From Asparagopsis taxiformis (lineage: Eukaryota > Rhodophyta > Florideophyceae > Bonnemaisoniales > Bonnemaisoniaceae), in the NCBI GenBank assembly GCA_030407315.1, contig JALQPE010001878.1, positions 1-64,000 on the forward strand: a stretch of DNA of 64,000 bases. The letters run 5' to 3'. The position numbers and the translations under genes are program-made. Under the pieces are notes generated by a model, which saw only the letters and a list, made by a program, of their open reading frames with translations, was not told where the DNA came from and made no database searches. The stretch's first letter is position 1. Each line of letters starts with the position of its first letter. Shown here piece by piece: positions 22,973-35,169 of the stretch.

Positions 22973-23163
22973 CTGTTACCCTCTCACAGTCAAATTTCCC
23001 AAGTAAATCCATCTCCATTAATGTTTTCACTCTGTTTCCCATACCTTCAATTTATTTTTATCGTAATGTACTCTTTCTCCCCAAGCAAGCAATGCGAAGA
23101 AGAATTTCCTGTTTGGTACGTAATGCGTCTGCATAACGTTGGACAAGGTATATTCTGTGCGTG
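22973..23163. other. 3' flank of the type-II gene
   Basis: No feature except T/C-rich sequence and the approach to the right palindrome. No AATAAA was found within the first 100 bases. Confidence 0.5.
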
Positions 23164-23281
23164 AAATTTGGTAATTTTTTGGGCTCAAAAATTACTGCAG
23201 TAAAAACTGATCTAGTCAAGTGCACTTTGCTAGATCAGTTTTTACTGCAGTAATTTTAGAGCCCAAAAAATTACCAAATTT
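23164..23281. repeat. 118-bp palindrome, right end of element II
   Basis: Inverted counterpart of 14238-14355, with its apex at 23209-23236. The flanking GCGT/ACGC extends the symmetry by a few bases. Confidence 0.85.
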
Positions 23282-23659
23282 TACGCTGCCTTGTATGTGT
23301 TCTGGCATAGCCACAGGCACCACACAACCCTACATGGCATGTCGAAGGCTGAGGTTTGGACACCAGCCGTTCTTAGTTGTTAGCCTTGCTCCGCATGCGG
23401 ACGGTCTCCGCTTGTTCTTCAGCGCAATGTAGAGAGAAATGCTGGTACCACAACTGTCGTGTACATTGTACATCCATTCCCGCATTTCGTACATCATGCA
23501 TGTACCACACGCCGGAAAACCTGCTCAATGTACATTCCATGGGGTATGCAGTTTAACGCTTCTATAACGCTCCTAGTAACAAAACAGCCCGGAAGAACAA
23601 ACTGAGCAGTGGTCATCTACATAGTCAGCTAGTGCTGCTTACATAGTGCTGAGATTTAA
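23282..23659. other. Spacer between palindromes
   Basis: No gene seen. It includes short repeats of TGTACATT/CATGTACCA near 23455-23530. Confidence 0.4.
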
Positions 23660-23778
23660 TTTCGGTAATTTTTCTAGCTATGAAATTACTGCAGTAAAAA
23701 CTGATCTACCTATGTGCACTTGGGTAGATCACTCTTTACTGCAGCAATTTCAGCGCAAAAAAGATTACCAAATTCCTT
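23660..23778. repeat. Degenerate relative of the 118-bp palindrome
   Basis: Keeps GGTAATTTTT, ATTACTGCAGTAAAAACTG, GATCTACC and the mirrored right half, with several substitutions. It stands just ahead of the second family-B gene and could be the left end of another element of the same type (a partial relative lies at 31255-31325). Confidence 0.7.
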
Positions 23779-24046
23779 GCCCCGAATATACCTTAGCCTA
23801 CGTTCTACAAACGCATAGAGATGTAACCAAAATAACTTCTCTGGCTAATTGCATTGCTGGCTCCATTGCTTCTGGGTATGCCCAGGACCGTTACTGCCCG
23901 CAGCTTTTGTAACGGCCGTACCAATGTCCTTATCCGTTACATCTTCCGTCCATGCTCGAGACAAGTTTCCCTCTCCTCAGCATCGTTTCCAGTTCTACTC
24001 AAGTACTCTATCCTGGGCGTGAATCATTCAACAGTTTCCAGCTAAA

Positions 24047-25717
24047 ATGAGGGATGATTTATCTTTGACTAGGTTTGCAAAGTTCGAAGAACGGTTCGCA
24101 TCCCTCGAACAGTACATGCGCGATTCACTTTCGTCTATTCAATTGGAGCTAGCGTTTATTCGATACATGGCCTCCGCTGCTGCCGGAACAAACACTGTCC
24201 CTCCAGTTGTTCTGGATGAGAGATCAAGAAAATCAGGCCAAATTGCCACGCTGGTGTCTTCTCTGTTCAACAACAGGCAGGTGACATCTCGATTCGTCGC
24301 TTTCCGAACTGTTGCAGAGCTTGTTAAAACCTTTGTTGACGCCAATTTGCTCAATTGTAATTAGAGGTCTGCGACATCACCACAGGTGGATTCCTGTACA
24401 ACGTTTCTTCTTGCTGCCCTGTCGTTTTCGCAGACTTCAAGTTCAAATTCTGAGGTAAGGCAATCTAAGAAATCTCTTATCGGAACGGCAGTAGGGAAAC
24501 GACATGTGTTCTTAAAACGCTCTATTATCGGAACTGCATTTATTTCAATGGCAAACGACAGAATTGTGCGATGGAAGGACTCGACGAGCAGGAATGCTGG
24601 GTTCCTCGACCCTGGGGAGGAGGAGGACTTGAATAGCAATACTCTATCTCGAGACTGTGCACTACGCAATGCTACAGTAGTGCCCATTGAAAAGCCGTCT
24701 TGGCTGCACATTTCCCAACGAGCTCTTTTCCATGCCATGGATATTTCGATGCCCACGGAGGCAGAACGAAACGTGGAACAGTCTACGAATTTGCAGGTTA
24801 CTCTTTCAAAGCGTCGCCGACTTTCTGGTTCGAAAGAATCACGCCGTACTGGTACATCCTCTTCATCTTCTTCCGCTGTATCCAACCTCTCTCCGTCTGA
24901 CTTACAGTCTATCCCGATTATTACCTCTGCACTACGGCAGCTTACACAGTTCTTCAACTCTTCCCGGAAACAGATGAAAATGGAATTGGTCAAACAAGCA
25001 TTCTTCCTCATCCACCGAGATATGAAGGCAACTGTGGATGTTTCTCCTGCCCATGCTGTTTCCACAACAGAAATGTGTCCTCCTGACTCTATTCCGACAA
25101 CTTCGAGAGCTTACGGAACAGGAGAAGAAGCTCTCGAAGTGTATTCAAAAAATGATTCCATCTTCTCAAATTTCATTCTGAGCCGTCCTGAGCTTCACAT
25201 TCAGGTTACTTACACAGTTCAGGTGAGCGGCGATATCGATGGTGAAATCATTTCGAGTAAGCGAGTGGAGAAGTTGGCTGTCTGTTCATTCTCCTTTCTT
25301 GCTCTAGCTATGATATTGTTATGCAGTTTTTGCCAATGTACACAACTGGAGATGCTCTGTCATGAAGCCCATGCTATTCAAGCATGTTATAAGATTGCAA
25401 TATGCCTGCAAGGTTTATTTACCGAAGCCCTGAAACAGCAGCCTACATCTCATTTTGGGAAGGATGGATTCCCCTTGCGCGTTACATGGGGACATCTTGA
25501 GCTCCGGGACTACTTCATGGGAGGTGAATGCCTCACGGGGATCATTAGAAAGAAGAGAAACATCACAGCACAAGAATACGAGTCTGTCCGTTTCGTTTCA
25601 GGCTTTAGGCATACTGAGCGCTCAGATGATCACCCAGCAAACAGACCAGTTTCCAATCATGATTGTGTACCTCTCGAGGAGGATGATGAACTTGGTATTT
25701 CTTTAATTGACATGTAG
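24047..25717 (+). pseudogene. Family-B protein, second copy (in-frame TAG)
   Basis: ATG 24047 opens 105 residues with a coiled-coil start (FAKFEERFASLEQYMRDSL), then a TAG at 24362-24364. The same frame continues unbroken to 25717 (stop TAG). After the stop come a Ser-rich region, a nuclear-localisation-like LSKRRRLSGSKES, and the module ALRQLTQFFNSSRKQMKM. That module resembles ALTAVTGFMNKSRDHVRN in the gene at 60387 and the KVTQKLSDV region of the gene at 5217. Then IQVTYTVQV parallels IQVEYEVQI of the third copy. It faces the family-D gene with 126 bases between. The stop is either decay or a readthrough site. Confidence 0.55.
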
Positions 25718-25843
25718 AACTGTTCTAGGTGGAACACCGCCGTCTTCATGTGACTGTAGTAGTTCCCATTGCTTGCCTCTGCTCCGCAATGTATGCTTCA
25801 GTATAATTAAACTAGTTCTTCCATGTTCATCTCACTACCTGTA

Positions 25844-27538
25844 TCATTTTATGTACTCCTCTGCCCTTTTCTCTGACACACTATACCCCACCACATCATT
25901 GACCACATCTTCCGATATTAACTTGCCTATTCTACACGGTTCTTCCACACCACGGAATACGACATACGGCATATGAACTCTCAATGTTCCCCACAACATG
26001 TCACCAGCCCTTCCTCTTTTCCTTTGCGTCGTAGGTTCCCATTCAATGCGGAAACATTTCTTTCTTTCGCTTCTCCACCCTTCTAGACTCCCGTCACCAT
26101 CGAACCCCCCGTGCACGGCACATATCGAGGGACATTCCTGCAGCTCCATTCCATTCACATATTCACCTTGGACTACAGTACTACCGTTGCGAGCTAGACA
26201 CCATACGTTCGATTTAGATCCGGCAATGCAGAACGAGCTACTGCCAATTGCAACAGATGTCGACTGTGCTTCCATCGTTTCCGAGCACAATATCGTACCA
26301 AACAACCGCAGAGCACATGGCCTCGCTGTTCCGTTCATGTCACCACACTCTTCATTCTCCTCCCCTTCCGAGTTGCTTATGTTACGCCTGTGAACCAGAG
26401 ACTCAGTTCGCCATCTGTGCCCCAATCCTAGCAGATCCGATAGTGTTGAAAACTTGGAACACGTAATGTTCACAGCTTCTCCGCCATTTCCAGCCACTGC
26501 CGCGTGAAGCCCTGGGTACACTTTGTAATACCCCCCTCGATAGGTTTCTGCTGTTCCCTTTAGCATTTCCCGGAATAGCTCAGTGCTCAATGAGATTGGA
26601 ATCTGCACAGGTCCGCTAATAGCCGTTCCACTCGTGCAAGCACCGTCAATCTCACCATGTGGGTAGCCACCCCCTGGGGTGGACAAAGTGCTTCGATTAA
26701 CCTGTTACACAACTTTCTCTACCGCACGCTGCAAGAGCATTAACAAAACCTTACCAGCCGATACTGTTGATCCACAATTTAGAACCCTTTCGTTCCAACC
26801 AAGCCGAATCTCGCTAGCATTTCCAGAAAGCATTATATTTTCTAGTGTTCTCAGCCTTGTCTCCATACCTCTGTATGTTTTGACGTCAAGTGCTGATTCC
26901 ACTTTTTGCTTCTTCCTCTGCGGTGATATCGCTTCAGATTCTCCATCTGATTGGTCATGACATTCTACTCTCTCCGCGTTGTAATCCACAGCCTCTCCAT
27001 TGCTCGTTCGCCACGGTGTCGGGGGCTGGCCCCCCGACATCAACTTATTTCCGAGCAGAAACTTTACGTTTTCGTAGGCGACACAATGATAATTCATTTC
27101 AGGAATAGCATCGTATAACAACCTGCCTTCTGCCACTGCCCTTTCATTATGACTCGGCCTCACAGCGTCCGAATGCCGCCACGTAGTCACTTCCAAGACT
27201 GAAATCTCCTTTTCCTCCCTCGTCAACCTCACGATTGCATCATCCACATCATTTCCATTCTGCTCCACCACACCAGGCGTGTACATTCCATCTCCTCTGT
27301 CTACATCGATACGGTCTCCCACTGACGGCTTACCACTGCAGACAGGATACTGATCAGGAAGTTTCATTTCCACAACCGTAGCCTTCCACCATATTGCGTC
27401 ATCGCCAACTTGGAACCATACGTCTATTTCCGTTCCGACACATGGAAGTGCATCTACGGCAGCTGCCCGCTCACGCTCACGACCAGCTTTCGCTTTTTCG
27501 CTCTGTCGCCTAATTCGCAATGATTCACGCCTAGTCAT
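25844..27538 (-). pseudogene. Family-D Tudor-like protein (one in-frame TAA)
   Basis: ATG 27538 starts a very basic front (MTRRESLRIRRQSEKAKAG). EIDVWFQVGDDAIWWKATVV follows, which resembles the small beta-barrel of Tudor/Agenet-like readers, and then a PQRKKQKVE nuclear signal. The frame stops with TAA at 26705-26707, and the same frame goes on from QVNRSTLSTPGGG to 25844. The second half matches the intact gene at 62188-63549: TSVAIGSSSF parallels SSAFLVGSSAY, and DMLWGTLRVHMPYVVFRG parallels ETFGTLHLRLPCCIFSG. The name is tentative; the function, perhaps reading a histone mark, is inferred from the N-terminal pattern only. Confidence 0.55.
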
Positions 27539-28486
27539 AGTTCCTCCACGAAATAAAGATACTACAACGCACTATCTGCAATTTTGTTTAGGACAGGTCT
27601 TCGTCGACTTCTTCACTAGATACTACTTCACCCATGTCTGTAACGTCCAATTTTTTCATTTTTATCGTATGATACGAAATCACTACCTTGTTCCCTACTG
27701 CGTTCAAGATACTAGTAACGCTTAAAGCCAGGGCGGAACTCACTATTCAGGTCAACCTTGTGTATGCGGGAGTGACTTTATTACAAAATTTAGCGACTTC
27801 GACAGTAACTATGCCGTAGTGTCTGTGCTAAAAATCAACATAGATGGTGCCATTCTTTACTAAGTAATACTACAGAAACTAAACTCAAGTACAATTATCT
27901 ATTCTTTCGACCGTGCCCCACCTATGGTAGAACAATGACCATATCGAGATTAGCTGGTTCACGTCATACACTCTGTATCTCGCCTCTTTCATATGATTCC
28001 GCATGGACGTCCAAAACGTGACGTCATCGAAGGGTATGGCGCGTTGGAACAGTCAGTACCACTCCATCCCTCTACCGTCACTAAATTGCTACGACTGCCA
28101 CCAGTACCTCAGACCGACGTAACCATCCAAGTTCATGGTTCGAGTCCAACATGGTACTGTCATACATATGGCTCCCCCGTTCCGTCATTCCAGCATGAAA
28201 ATTATAAAAATCGTGGAATATGCCACCTCCGGTCACCGTCATGACCAACGCGACGTGTCTTTGCCCTTTCCATTGTTATTTTTCCGTACAGTAGTGGAAA
28301 ATTCCACCATGTCACGCTGCTTATACCCACTCCCACGGCGCAGTTTCATTCTACTATATTCTTTACGGTATTTCCACTACTTATCTATGGGACAGCGCCG
28401 GTAATTTCTGGGATTTTTTGATGGTTTGTCATTCCACTAATTTCTAATGGTTCAGACCATAAAATTTACTGGTTTTTCAAAAAATT
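27539..28486. other. Gene-free stretch
   Basis: No coding frame has recognisable content. Repeated short words (TTCCAC, GTGGAA, CACCGTGACG-like) occur here and again, often inverted, at 29.5-30.1 kb. This suggests subterminal repeats of an element around the captured ParB fragment. Confidence 0.4.
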
Positions 28487-29317
28487 GCTTATCCTGTGTA
28501 CGGTGCCGAAGTTTGTGACGCCGGATTACGTCGGACAAGGAGCGACTGTGTTGGTGAGGCAGCTGGTGGAACCGGCCGTGACCCTTCGCGATGTGAAAGA
28601 AGACCACGTGGAGGACCTGCGCAACAATATGTTGGCGGTGGGGTATGTGAGCTCTTCGCGTATCACTGTGACGGTGCTGAGGTCGCAGAACACGCATCTG
28701 TCCGCCGACACGCATCTGTTCCAGAATGGCAAATTCCATGCCAATGCGAACGTGACCGTGATCGACGGACTGCATCGCCTCAATGCTATGCATAGCATTG
28801 CGGATGACTTCACGCGCCTCACCCGTATGCACAGAACCAAGCTGCCACAGGAGGCAAACCGCTTGCGGTGGGTCACTCAGCCTCTGGATGTGTACTACCT
28901 TCGCCGCAAGGACGACAGTGATCTTCAGCCTCATGAGATCATCCACAAGAGTGCAGAGTCGAACCATACGACTGGGACGCAACTGGCGGAGCGCTCCCTG
29001 GTTCGAATCTTGTCGTCCATCCAGCAGTTCATCCGTACGATTGCTGTTGCAAATAACATGGAAAACGCTGGCGACTTGCGTGAGTCTGATTTCATCCGAA
29101 CATTTTTCGAGACGCAGTTCATGGGGATGATGAATTGATCGAACACGGCCCGGCGGTGGACGCGTTTGGCTATAGCAACGCTGAAGCATCCTGTTCTCGA
29201 TGACGTGTTGCGTGAGCTGAACAATTCCGAGCGCCGCAACGAGATTGGGATAACGTACCTGGACCACAAGATAGTGCGCGAGTTGCTGGAAGAAAACTTT
29301 GTCCACAGGATAAGCAA
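28487..29317 (+). mobile_element. Captured ParB fragment between 14-bp inverted repeats
   Basis: TTGCTTATCCTGTG (28485-28498) and CACAGGATAAGCAA (29304-29317) are perfect inverted repeats. They abut the exact limits of an ~805-bp segment (28499-29303) that matches the reverse complement of ~40119-40922 from the ParB-dioxygenase gene. The layout resembles gene-fragment capture by a small transposon (Pack-type). Confidence 0.7.
28499..29303 (+). pseudogene. ParB-domain fragment of the dioxygenase fusion gene
   Basis: Encodes the same ParB-like segment as the gene at 37672-41626 (VIDGLHRLNAM is kept) without start or end. The frame is stopped by TGA at 29136-29138, where the parent has TCA, and continues afterwards as AIATLKHPVLDDVL. 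It is highly similar to the parent, so the capture is recent. Confidence 0.85.
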
Positions 29318-31254
29318 AAATAGAGAAAATTCCATGAAAAATGCCGTATCGTACAGCAGAATTAGTCACTATATTTTAGCGGAATGCCCATCCCCAACGT
29401 TTAGATAAGGCCCATCGAAAAAAATGTAGAAAGTCATGGGCTGAGATCAGCACCGCGATTTTGTTTTACAGTAGGCGGGAACCAAGCAGAACTATGGTGT
29501 GGCCGTGAGGTGATGGCTGAACCATGTACGGAAGGACACGTAGAGATGGAAATGAACCACGTCCATATATGAGCAGGACGGCGGGCTGACTAGAACGGGC
29601 CAAGTCACGCAGGCGCGGATGGTTGGAGTGGAACCAGTACTGTATATGGGAATAGTTAGATATGGAGTGCACCGTGACTGTGATATGTGGTGGAAGGTGC
29701 AGAGCACTTCGTAGAAATAAACTATAAAATATAATGGGCACACCGTGACGGTCCGGTGTCTGAAACCAGGCGTAAACAGCACTCGCTGAGTGGCTGTTAC
29801 CAAAGTATGATTATTTTATTCATTGGAATAATTCCACAGTAGGCGCCGTTTTGCTCATGGGACGAGACCAAGCTGACTTGTGGCACTAGCGAAATGATAA
29901 TCTGGAAAGGGACCATTGACTGGGCATGTACGGCCCAAAGCAAAGCACGGTTGGTTTCCAGCGTACAGTACTATGTAAAGCCCGGATATACTCTACTGTC
30001 ACACCTACTCGTGACATTAAAATTATTCCACCGCGGAGCACTGTAATGGGTACGGTTCAATTCCACTGGATGCTGTGGTTCTACCGTCGGGTGGGCGTGG
30101 ACCATATTCACTGGGTAGAGTGGTTGTAACTGTAGGCGCTCTAGTTAGAAACTGAAAGGTGGAATGGACGGCACATCGCACTTTTTCGGAGAAACTGCAG
30201 GACAGATAGGTCTGACTGAAACGATATCTCGGAGAAATGGAAAACTGGGTATGGATAATGTATTAGACTAGGGTGCAGCTAGTAGCGGGCACGCAAAATT
30301 TACGATATGGTGTAGTGAATATAGAATAGGTAAATGGTCATTTAACACCAAACGTTTAACAGCAGGAAAACTATCTGTACACTGAAAGAAGTCACTATGA
30401 ACTATGCTACAATGGTAGATACTAAAGGGCAAAACGCTAGCTCTACATAAAGTAACTACAAATAGATACAGGCATGAAAAGAGAGATGAGGGGAAGTCAG
30501 AAATTTCTGTTGGTACCTGGAAGGAAAAGAATAGATGAATAAATGGTTAGTGCTAGGAATGTGATTTCATTAACGCTTGAAGCATGACTAGAAGCGAGAG
30601 AACATACCGTGGATAGTGGAGCCAGAGCTTGAGTAAGCGCATTGTAGAGAACCCAGAAAATTCTGTTGGCACATAGATGGAAAGAAATCGATGGAACCGT
30701 GGTTAGTGCTAGAAACGGGACGCTGAAAGTTCGATTAGAAGTGAGAGAACGTACCAATGACAGTAGCCCTGGAGAAAGATGAAACACAAAGTAGGAAAGG
30801 TAGAAACGTATGTTAGCAGAAGAACAACGAAGAACCGCAGAAAAAGAACATGGGAGGAATGGATAAAATACTAAATGGGCTGGAAAACCTTATCGTAGGA
30901 TGGAGGCGGCGGGGCAGAGCCACATCCGTAGGGATGCGATTGCACACCGCCGCCTCCATCCTGCGTACGTAGTGTGCTCCGAGCGACAGGCCATGGCGAT
31001 GTTGCCCAGCGGTGACGCAAGCCTTAAATACTGCTGCAGAGTGAGCCCAAAGGTCTCGTGTTTCACTTGCGTAGTGAGAAAGCGCGCGTTTTTCGAACTG
31101 ACAAATCATAGACAAATCATCGATGTTCCGGTCCATGACGTGGCCATGCATGATCACGTCATGGACTGGAACACTGGCGTGCAGCTGCACGCTTGGGAGG
31201 GGAAACGTGTATTGCAGGCTGAGGAGCCAATGATGAAAAAATTGGAAAAAAAGA
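29318..31254. repeat. Gene-free repeat-rich stretch
   Basis: No convincing gene. 30510-30625 and 30650-30765 are diverged direct copies (GGTTAGTGCTAG, then GAGAGAACGTACC). 30897-30962 is a hairpin with 15-bp arms (AGGATGGAGGCGGCG ...). 31118-31190 holds a second one (GTTCCGGTCCATGACGTG ... CACGTCATGGACTGGAAC). Confidence 0.6.
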
Positions 31255-31325
31255 CTACTTACTGCAGTAAAAAGTGATCTAGGAAGATGCATTTGCTAGA
31301 TCAGTTTTTACTGCAGTAAAAAAAC
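31255..31325. repeat. Inner half of the element-II type palindrome
   Basis: TTACTGCAGTAAAAAGTGATCTAG ... CTAGATCAGTTTTTACTGCAGTAAAA, with a different apex, and without the outer GGTAATTTTT arms except for traces (AAAATTGG, CCAAATT). Possible right end of a region beginning at 23660. Confidence 0.65.
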
Positions 31326-31610
31326 CAAATTCTCCTTTAATTTTATTGTGGTATGTTCTGCCCTGAGGAAGCTGGTTCAGGCTTGAGGCAGTTCAACGAA
31401 TGGATAAGCTGTGGAAGAAGCACGTATGGTAGACAAAGAATTAGAGATGGTTACATAAAATATAACATAGTCTCTCGCGGGTTTTGGGACAAGGGACATA
31501 AGTATGGCTAATGTGAAGGTGGATGTATGTGACCGAAAGGCTAGATTATGAGGAAGTGTGTTTACGGGAAGTAATGTGGTAGAAAATTTTGAGTACTAGA
31601 CGCTAGAGTA

Positions 31611-34600
31611 TCATGCAGTCCTTGGCGGATGCCTATCTCCTCTTGCAAAGATAGAGAAGGAACCACCATCCATGAACGAAGGACCTCCATGCGTAATTCC
31701 TCCATTCGAAGTGCCTTGCTCCACAGAACATAATGAAGGGCTACAATTGTGGAGGAGACCAACCTTACGAACCCCTGAAGTGAGAGGGAGAAACCGGGAG
31801 CCGGAATCGGTGTTCGGGGCAAACGTAGTCGGGGAGGACTTCTGCTTGATAACTGGAAGAACAATAGCGTGTGGTGGAGACAAGTTTTCTTGGGGAGATT
31901 CGTCCATGCAAACTTTTCCAGGTGAAGCAATGTTTTCATCAATAGTCAGTTCAAACACGGTGGTAACAGCCCAAAAAGAAGGCGAACAGGTCTTCTGTAG
32001 GATTCTAGAAGACGGGGAAGCTGAGTAGCAAGCTTGTACTACACAGCCAGAAGCTATTTCTTGTGGCTTTGAAAAGTCCCGAGACGCAGCAGAGGGCGAA
32101 GCTGCACAGGCAGGGTGGGCAGAACTCAAACGTGCTCCCTTGCAAGGTTTTCCACGAAGCATGACTGCATCCGAATTCTGCCCACAGGAGAAATCCTTCT
32201 GTGGTAATGAAGAGGGAACTCCTGTCCACGAGTAAAATGAATATGGAGAAGAGAAGAACGGTAAAGAAGACCTATTCAAATGTTCGAGAAGGGGTTCTTG
32301 ACAGAGGTCATGCAGCGTACTAGCCGGGAGGTTCTCCATGGATTTACAGTGCTCCCGTCCGAATAGAACACGAAGGAGAAACCGTTTAGAACGTTCTCTA
32401 TCCACAGATGCTGGAGTAGAGTTGGAGAAACTTTTCAAAGCAAGATGGAGGCTCCCCTTCCAATAGTTTCCGATTGCCGCTAACATAGCATCCAACTGTC
32501 TGTCAGCACCTCCGGAATGCTCTAGACCTCGTTTCATTTGTTGATGTGTTGCTTCGAAAGATAGCTCAGCTACCTGGCGAGCGTGTCCGAGCAGAGAAAC
32601 AGTGTGTTCAAATGCCTCGATGAGTCTGTGCAAGTTTGGCTTATTGTCAAGAATCTTCCTTGCCCGGAATCCAGAAGTCTTGTTTTCCATCTCAATGTGG
32701 TCATTATCATTCGTTACTATACCTTCTGTCTGCATCTTCCGTTTCTTAGAGACCGCTGTGCTCCGCTGTCTGGTAGGAACAGTGTTGAGCAGGTCATCCA
32801 CTAGAGTAGCATATTCTTTCGATAGATGCTGCAGACGACGGAGACTGTTGTGCGCAGAATTCCCTGTAGCTCTCTGTACTGCCTCAGAACCGTCGATATT
32901 GTTTCGTGGTAGGAAGTATGTAGCTGCAGATATAGAGGACAGGAGACGAACAAGTTCGAGAGACAGATGGCGTTGCTGTTCAGAAGCCTGGAGTGATCTT
33001 GAACCGCTACCTTCAGATGACCTTGTAGTCTGCGACTGGAATTTCAGAGAAGATCTGAAGCAGTGTTCGGCGACGAGGAGAACTGCAAATCTGTCCGAGA
33101 TTCCCATTGTATGGGTTTCACCTGCGTTGAAGTTATATATCTTGTTCTGATGTGCGAGGCCCAATACACGGAGGGCATCCACCATGAACCTGTCGGCCAG
33201 CCTTCTCACACCATCATTAGGCAAGCTTGAAAAAGCATTGTCCAGAGCATCCTTTGCCAGTCCGTGGAGAAGATGGTCAATTCCAACAAACGTGGAACGG
33301 TATGGGTCCAGAATAGCGGGCACGACAGGGATTCGTAGACCATCGTTTCCGAGTGGTGTCCCCGCTGGAACCAGCCCTTTGAACCTAGCTTCATTAAGTA
33401 ATCTTTAGATCAGAAGCAATGGAGTGTCTGTGATATCTTGCACTGTTCTCAAACCTAGATACTTCAAGATGTTTGCAGAACTTTCCGATGACTGAACAGC
33501 AGCTGTTCGCTCGGATGTGCGAAAGTGTGTATCAGAGCTCGAATGGAACCGGGTGTCGTAGCCGAACTGCGAATTCTTCCCATATTTGCCCCCTCTTACA
33601 AAGAAACACAAATGACACGGGCAGTCTGCGTTGTGCCCCATGACATCCAGCACATGAGAACAGGCAGGATAATCCGATACGAAACCAATAAAGTCCAGGA
33701 AAATTAGACATTCATTGCCGTCTGGATCGACATCACGAAACCCCGATGTACATCCTTGAATAATGTCTCTGGAGATATGTCGAAGGATGTGGTTTGTACT
33801 AACACCGGGACCTGTGAAACCGATGACGCGCACAGCAGAACTGTTCCGGCGACAGTCCAGCGGAAGACCCATTGGGAGCATATAGCATCCTCCAGCACTC
33901 CCTTTCTTACCAGAGGCTTCATTGAAGTCATCGCAGTATAAAAGAAATGGATAGACGTAGTATGTGGTACCGCAGCTGAGAACCCCACGGAGATGCGTAG
34001 GATGAATGGGGCTGGAGCTCGTGCCTGGTTTCAATAACTTGACATTGTTGATTGCACGAGTTCCGCCGACAACTTTGTATTGCCCTTCAGAGTTGACGAG
34101 AAAGAGCAGTTTTTTGTGATGGGCCTGGCGGTCCGGGAGAGCTGACGACAAGCACAATGAAGAACTGTATACCACATTTTTGAGTAGGGTTGCACTCAGG
34201 ACTGGGTGATAAAACTGTCAGGTGATCACCCGGCCGAGCATATACCCGGAACGACTCTTTCTGAAGGATGAAGTCGGACCCATATGAATGCGGGGAGACC
34301 GAAAGCCTACTATGAAATGTGGCACCGGAGTTTATCCATGAAGAAGATGTGATAGCTTTGAACGACTCATGGCTGGAAGATAGTGATTCATGTTGGAAAA
34401 GGGAACTGAGAGTAGGATCTAGAGAAGAGGCGTGCTGCACTGATGTGACATGCAGTTCCACAATACTACCACCGAAAGCAGAAACGGGAAAGCCGTCTTT
34501 TACCGCCTCTGCCCTCATCGTGTAGTTTTGTCCTTTTAAGGAGTACTCTCTGAATTTTCCTAGCTTCGACTTGCACACGTTACCATGTAAACTTATTATG

Positions 34601-35073
34601 TCATCCGAGTCGGAAGCATCCAATTGTGTGTTATCACGCCACGCAAGGTCGAATATATGTGGTGCAGTAATGTCTGCTCGTGCGTATTCGCTTGGTGGAA
34701 CGATAAGTACAGGTGCTGATTGACTAGCTTTGTTTTGTTCGACCTTGCTTCTTCGTAGAATTGCAGAAGAGGCAACACGAGCTGCACTACGCTCTGCGTT
34801 TACATGGAAGTATACGGTTTCCGAACGCAACCATGCGTTGAAGAACAGCCACGGTCTTCGTCTGTGTTCTCGGAAATGGACGCGGACGTCCACAACCTCT
34901 AGTACACCTAGTATTACTAGGCGGACGTCCATGTTCTCCAGTATTTTTGGATGTCCGCCTAGAGCCGGACGTCCATGTGGTCCAGTACGTCTAGTATTAC
35001 TAGGACGACATTCATTTTTTCTAGTACCACGGATGTCCCCCTCGGGATGGACTTCCGCCATGTCTAGGTCCAC
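31611..35073 (-). pseudogene. Second KDZ-like transposase (broken)
   Basis: Three pieces read right to left. 35073-34087 includes YARADITAPHIFDLAWRD. A frame change follows at ~34090-34175. Then comes a core with YVYPFLLYCDDFNE, GPGVSTNHILRHISRDI, FVSDYPACSHVLDVMG and the CPCHLCFF knuckle. An in-frame TAA sits at 33405-33407, and the same frame continues with RLLNEARFKGLV and DPYRSTFVGIDHLLHGL to 31611. The D-rich LLYCDDF and the DYPA...CPCHLC order fit the RNase-H-like KDZ superfamily, but this protein differs clearly from the Plavaka-like one. Its true start is uncertain because 34880-35073 is repeat sequence. It is probably inactive. Confidence 0.65.
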
Positions 35074-35165
35074 CTAGGACGGGCGCCGGTTCAGAAATTC
35101 AAAAATTTCGAGCCCAGAAATTTCTGCCGCCGTGCTCGACATGGATGTCCGCATCCATCACGGCG
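34880..35165. repeat. GGACGTCC / CTAGTA subterminal repeats
   Basis: Repeated blocks of (G)GACGTCCA, CTAGTATTACTAGG and GGATGTCCGC in both orientations, most densely at 34880-35060, overlap the start of the transposase frame. They match the repeats at 12.29-12.51 kb next to the other transposase. Likely an element end. Confidence 0.65.
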
Positions 35166-35169
35166 ACCA

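Larger units (their letters stand above)
14238..23281. mobile_element. 9.04-kb palindrome-ended element with both chromatin enzymes
   Basis: Bounded by the two inverted 118-bp palindromes, it holds the ParB-dioxygenase gene (14811-18359), a 499-bp MITE (18623-19121) and a methyltransferase-SET gene (19501-22972), both genes on the plus strand. No transposase lies inside. Boundaries are inferred only from the palindromes; no target duplication is evident. Confidence 0.55.

Noticed and set aside
24361..25065. 234-residue minus-strand frame
   Set aside because: Antisense to the family-B gene, with no motif; the plus-strand frame is longer and has homologues.
28137..28147. GGTTCGAGTCC resembling a tRNA B box
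   Set aside because: The flanking bases do not form a 5-bp T stem, and no A box lies at tRNA distance with a matching acceptor stem.
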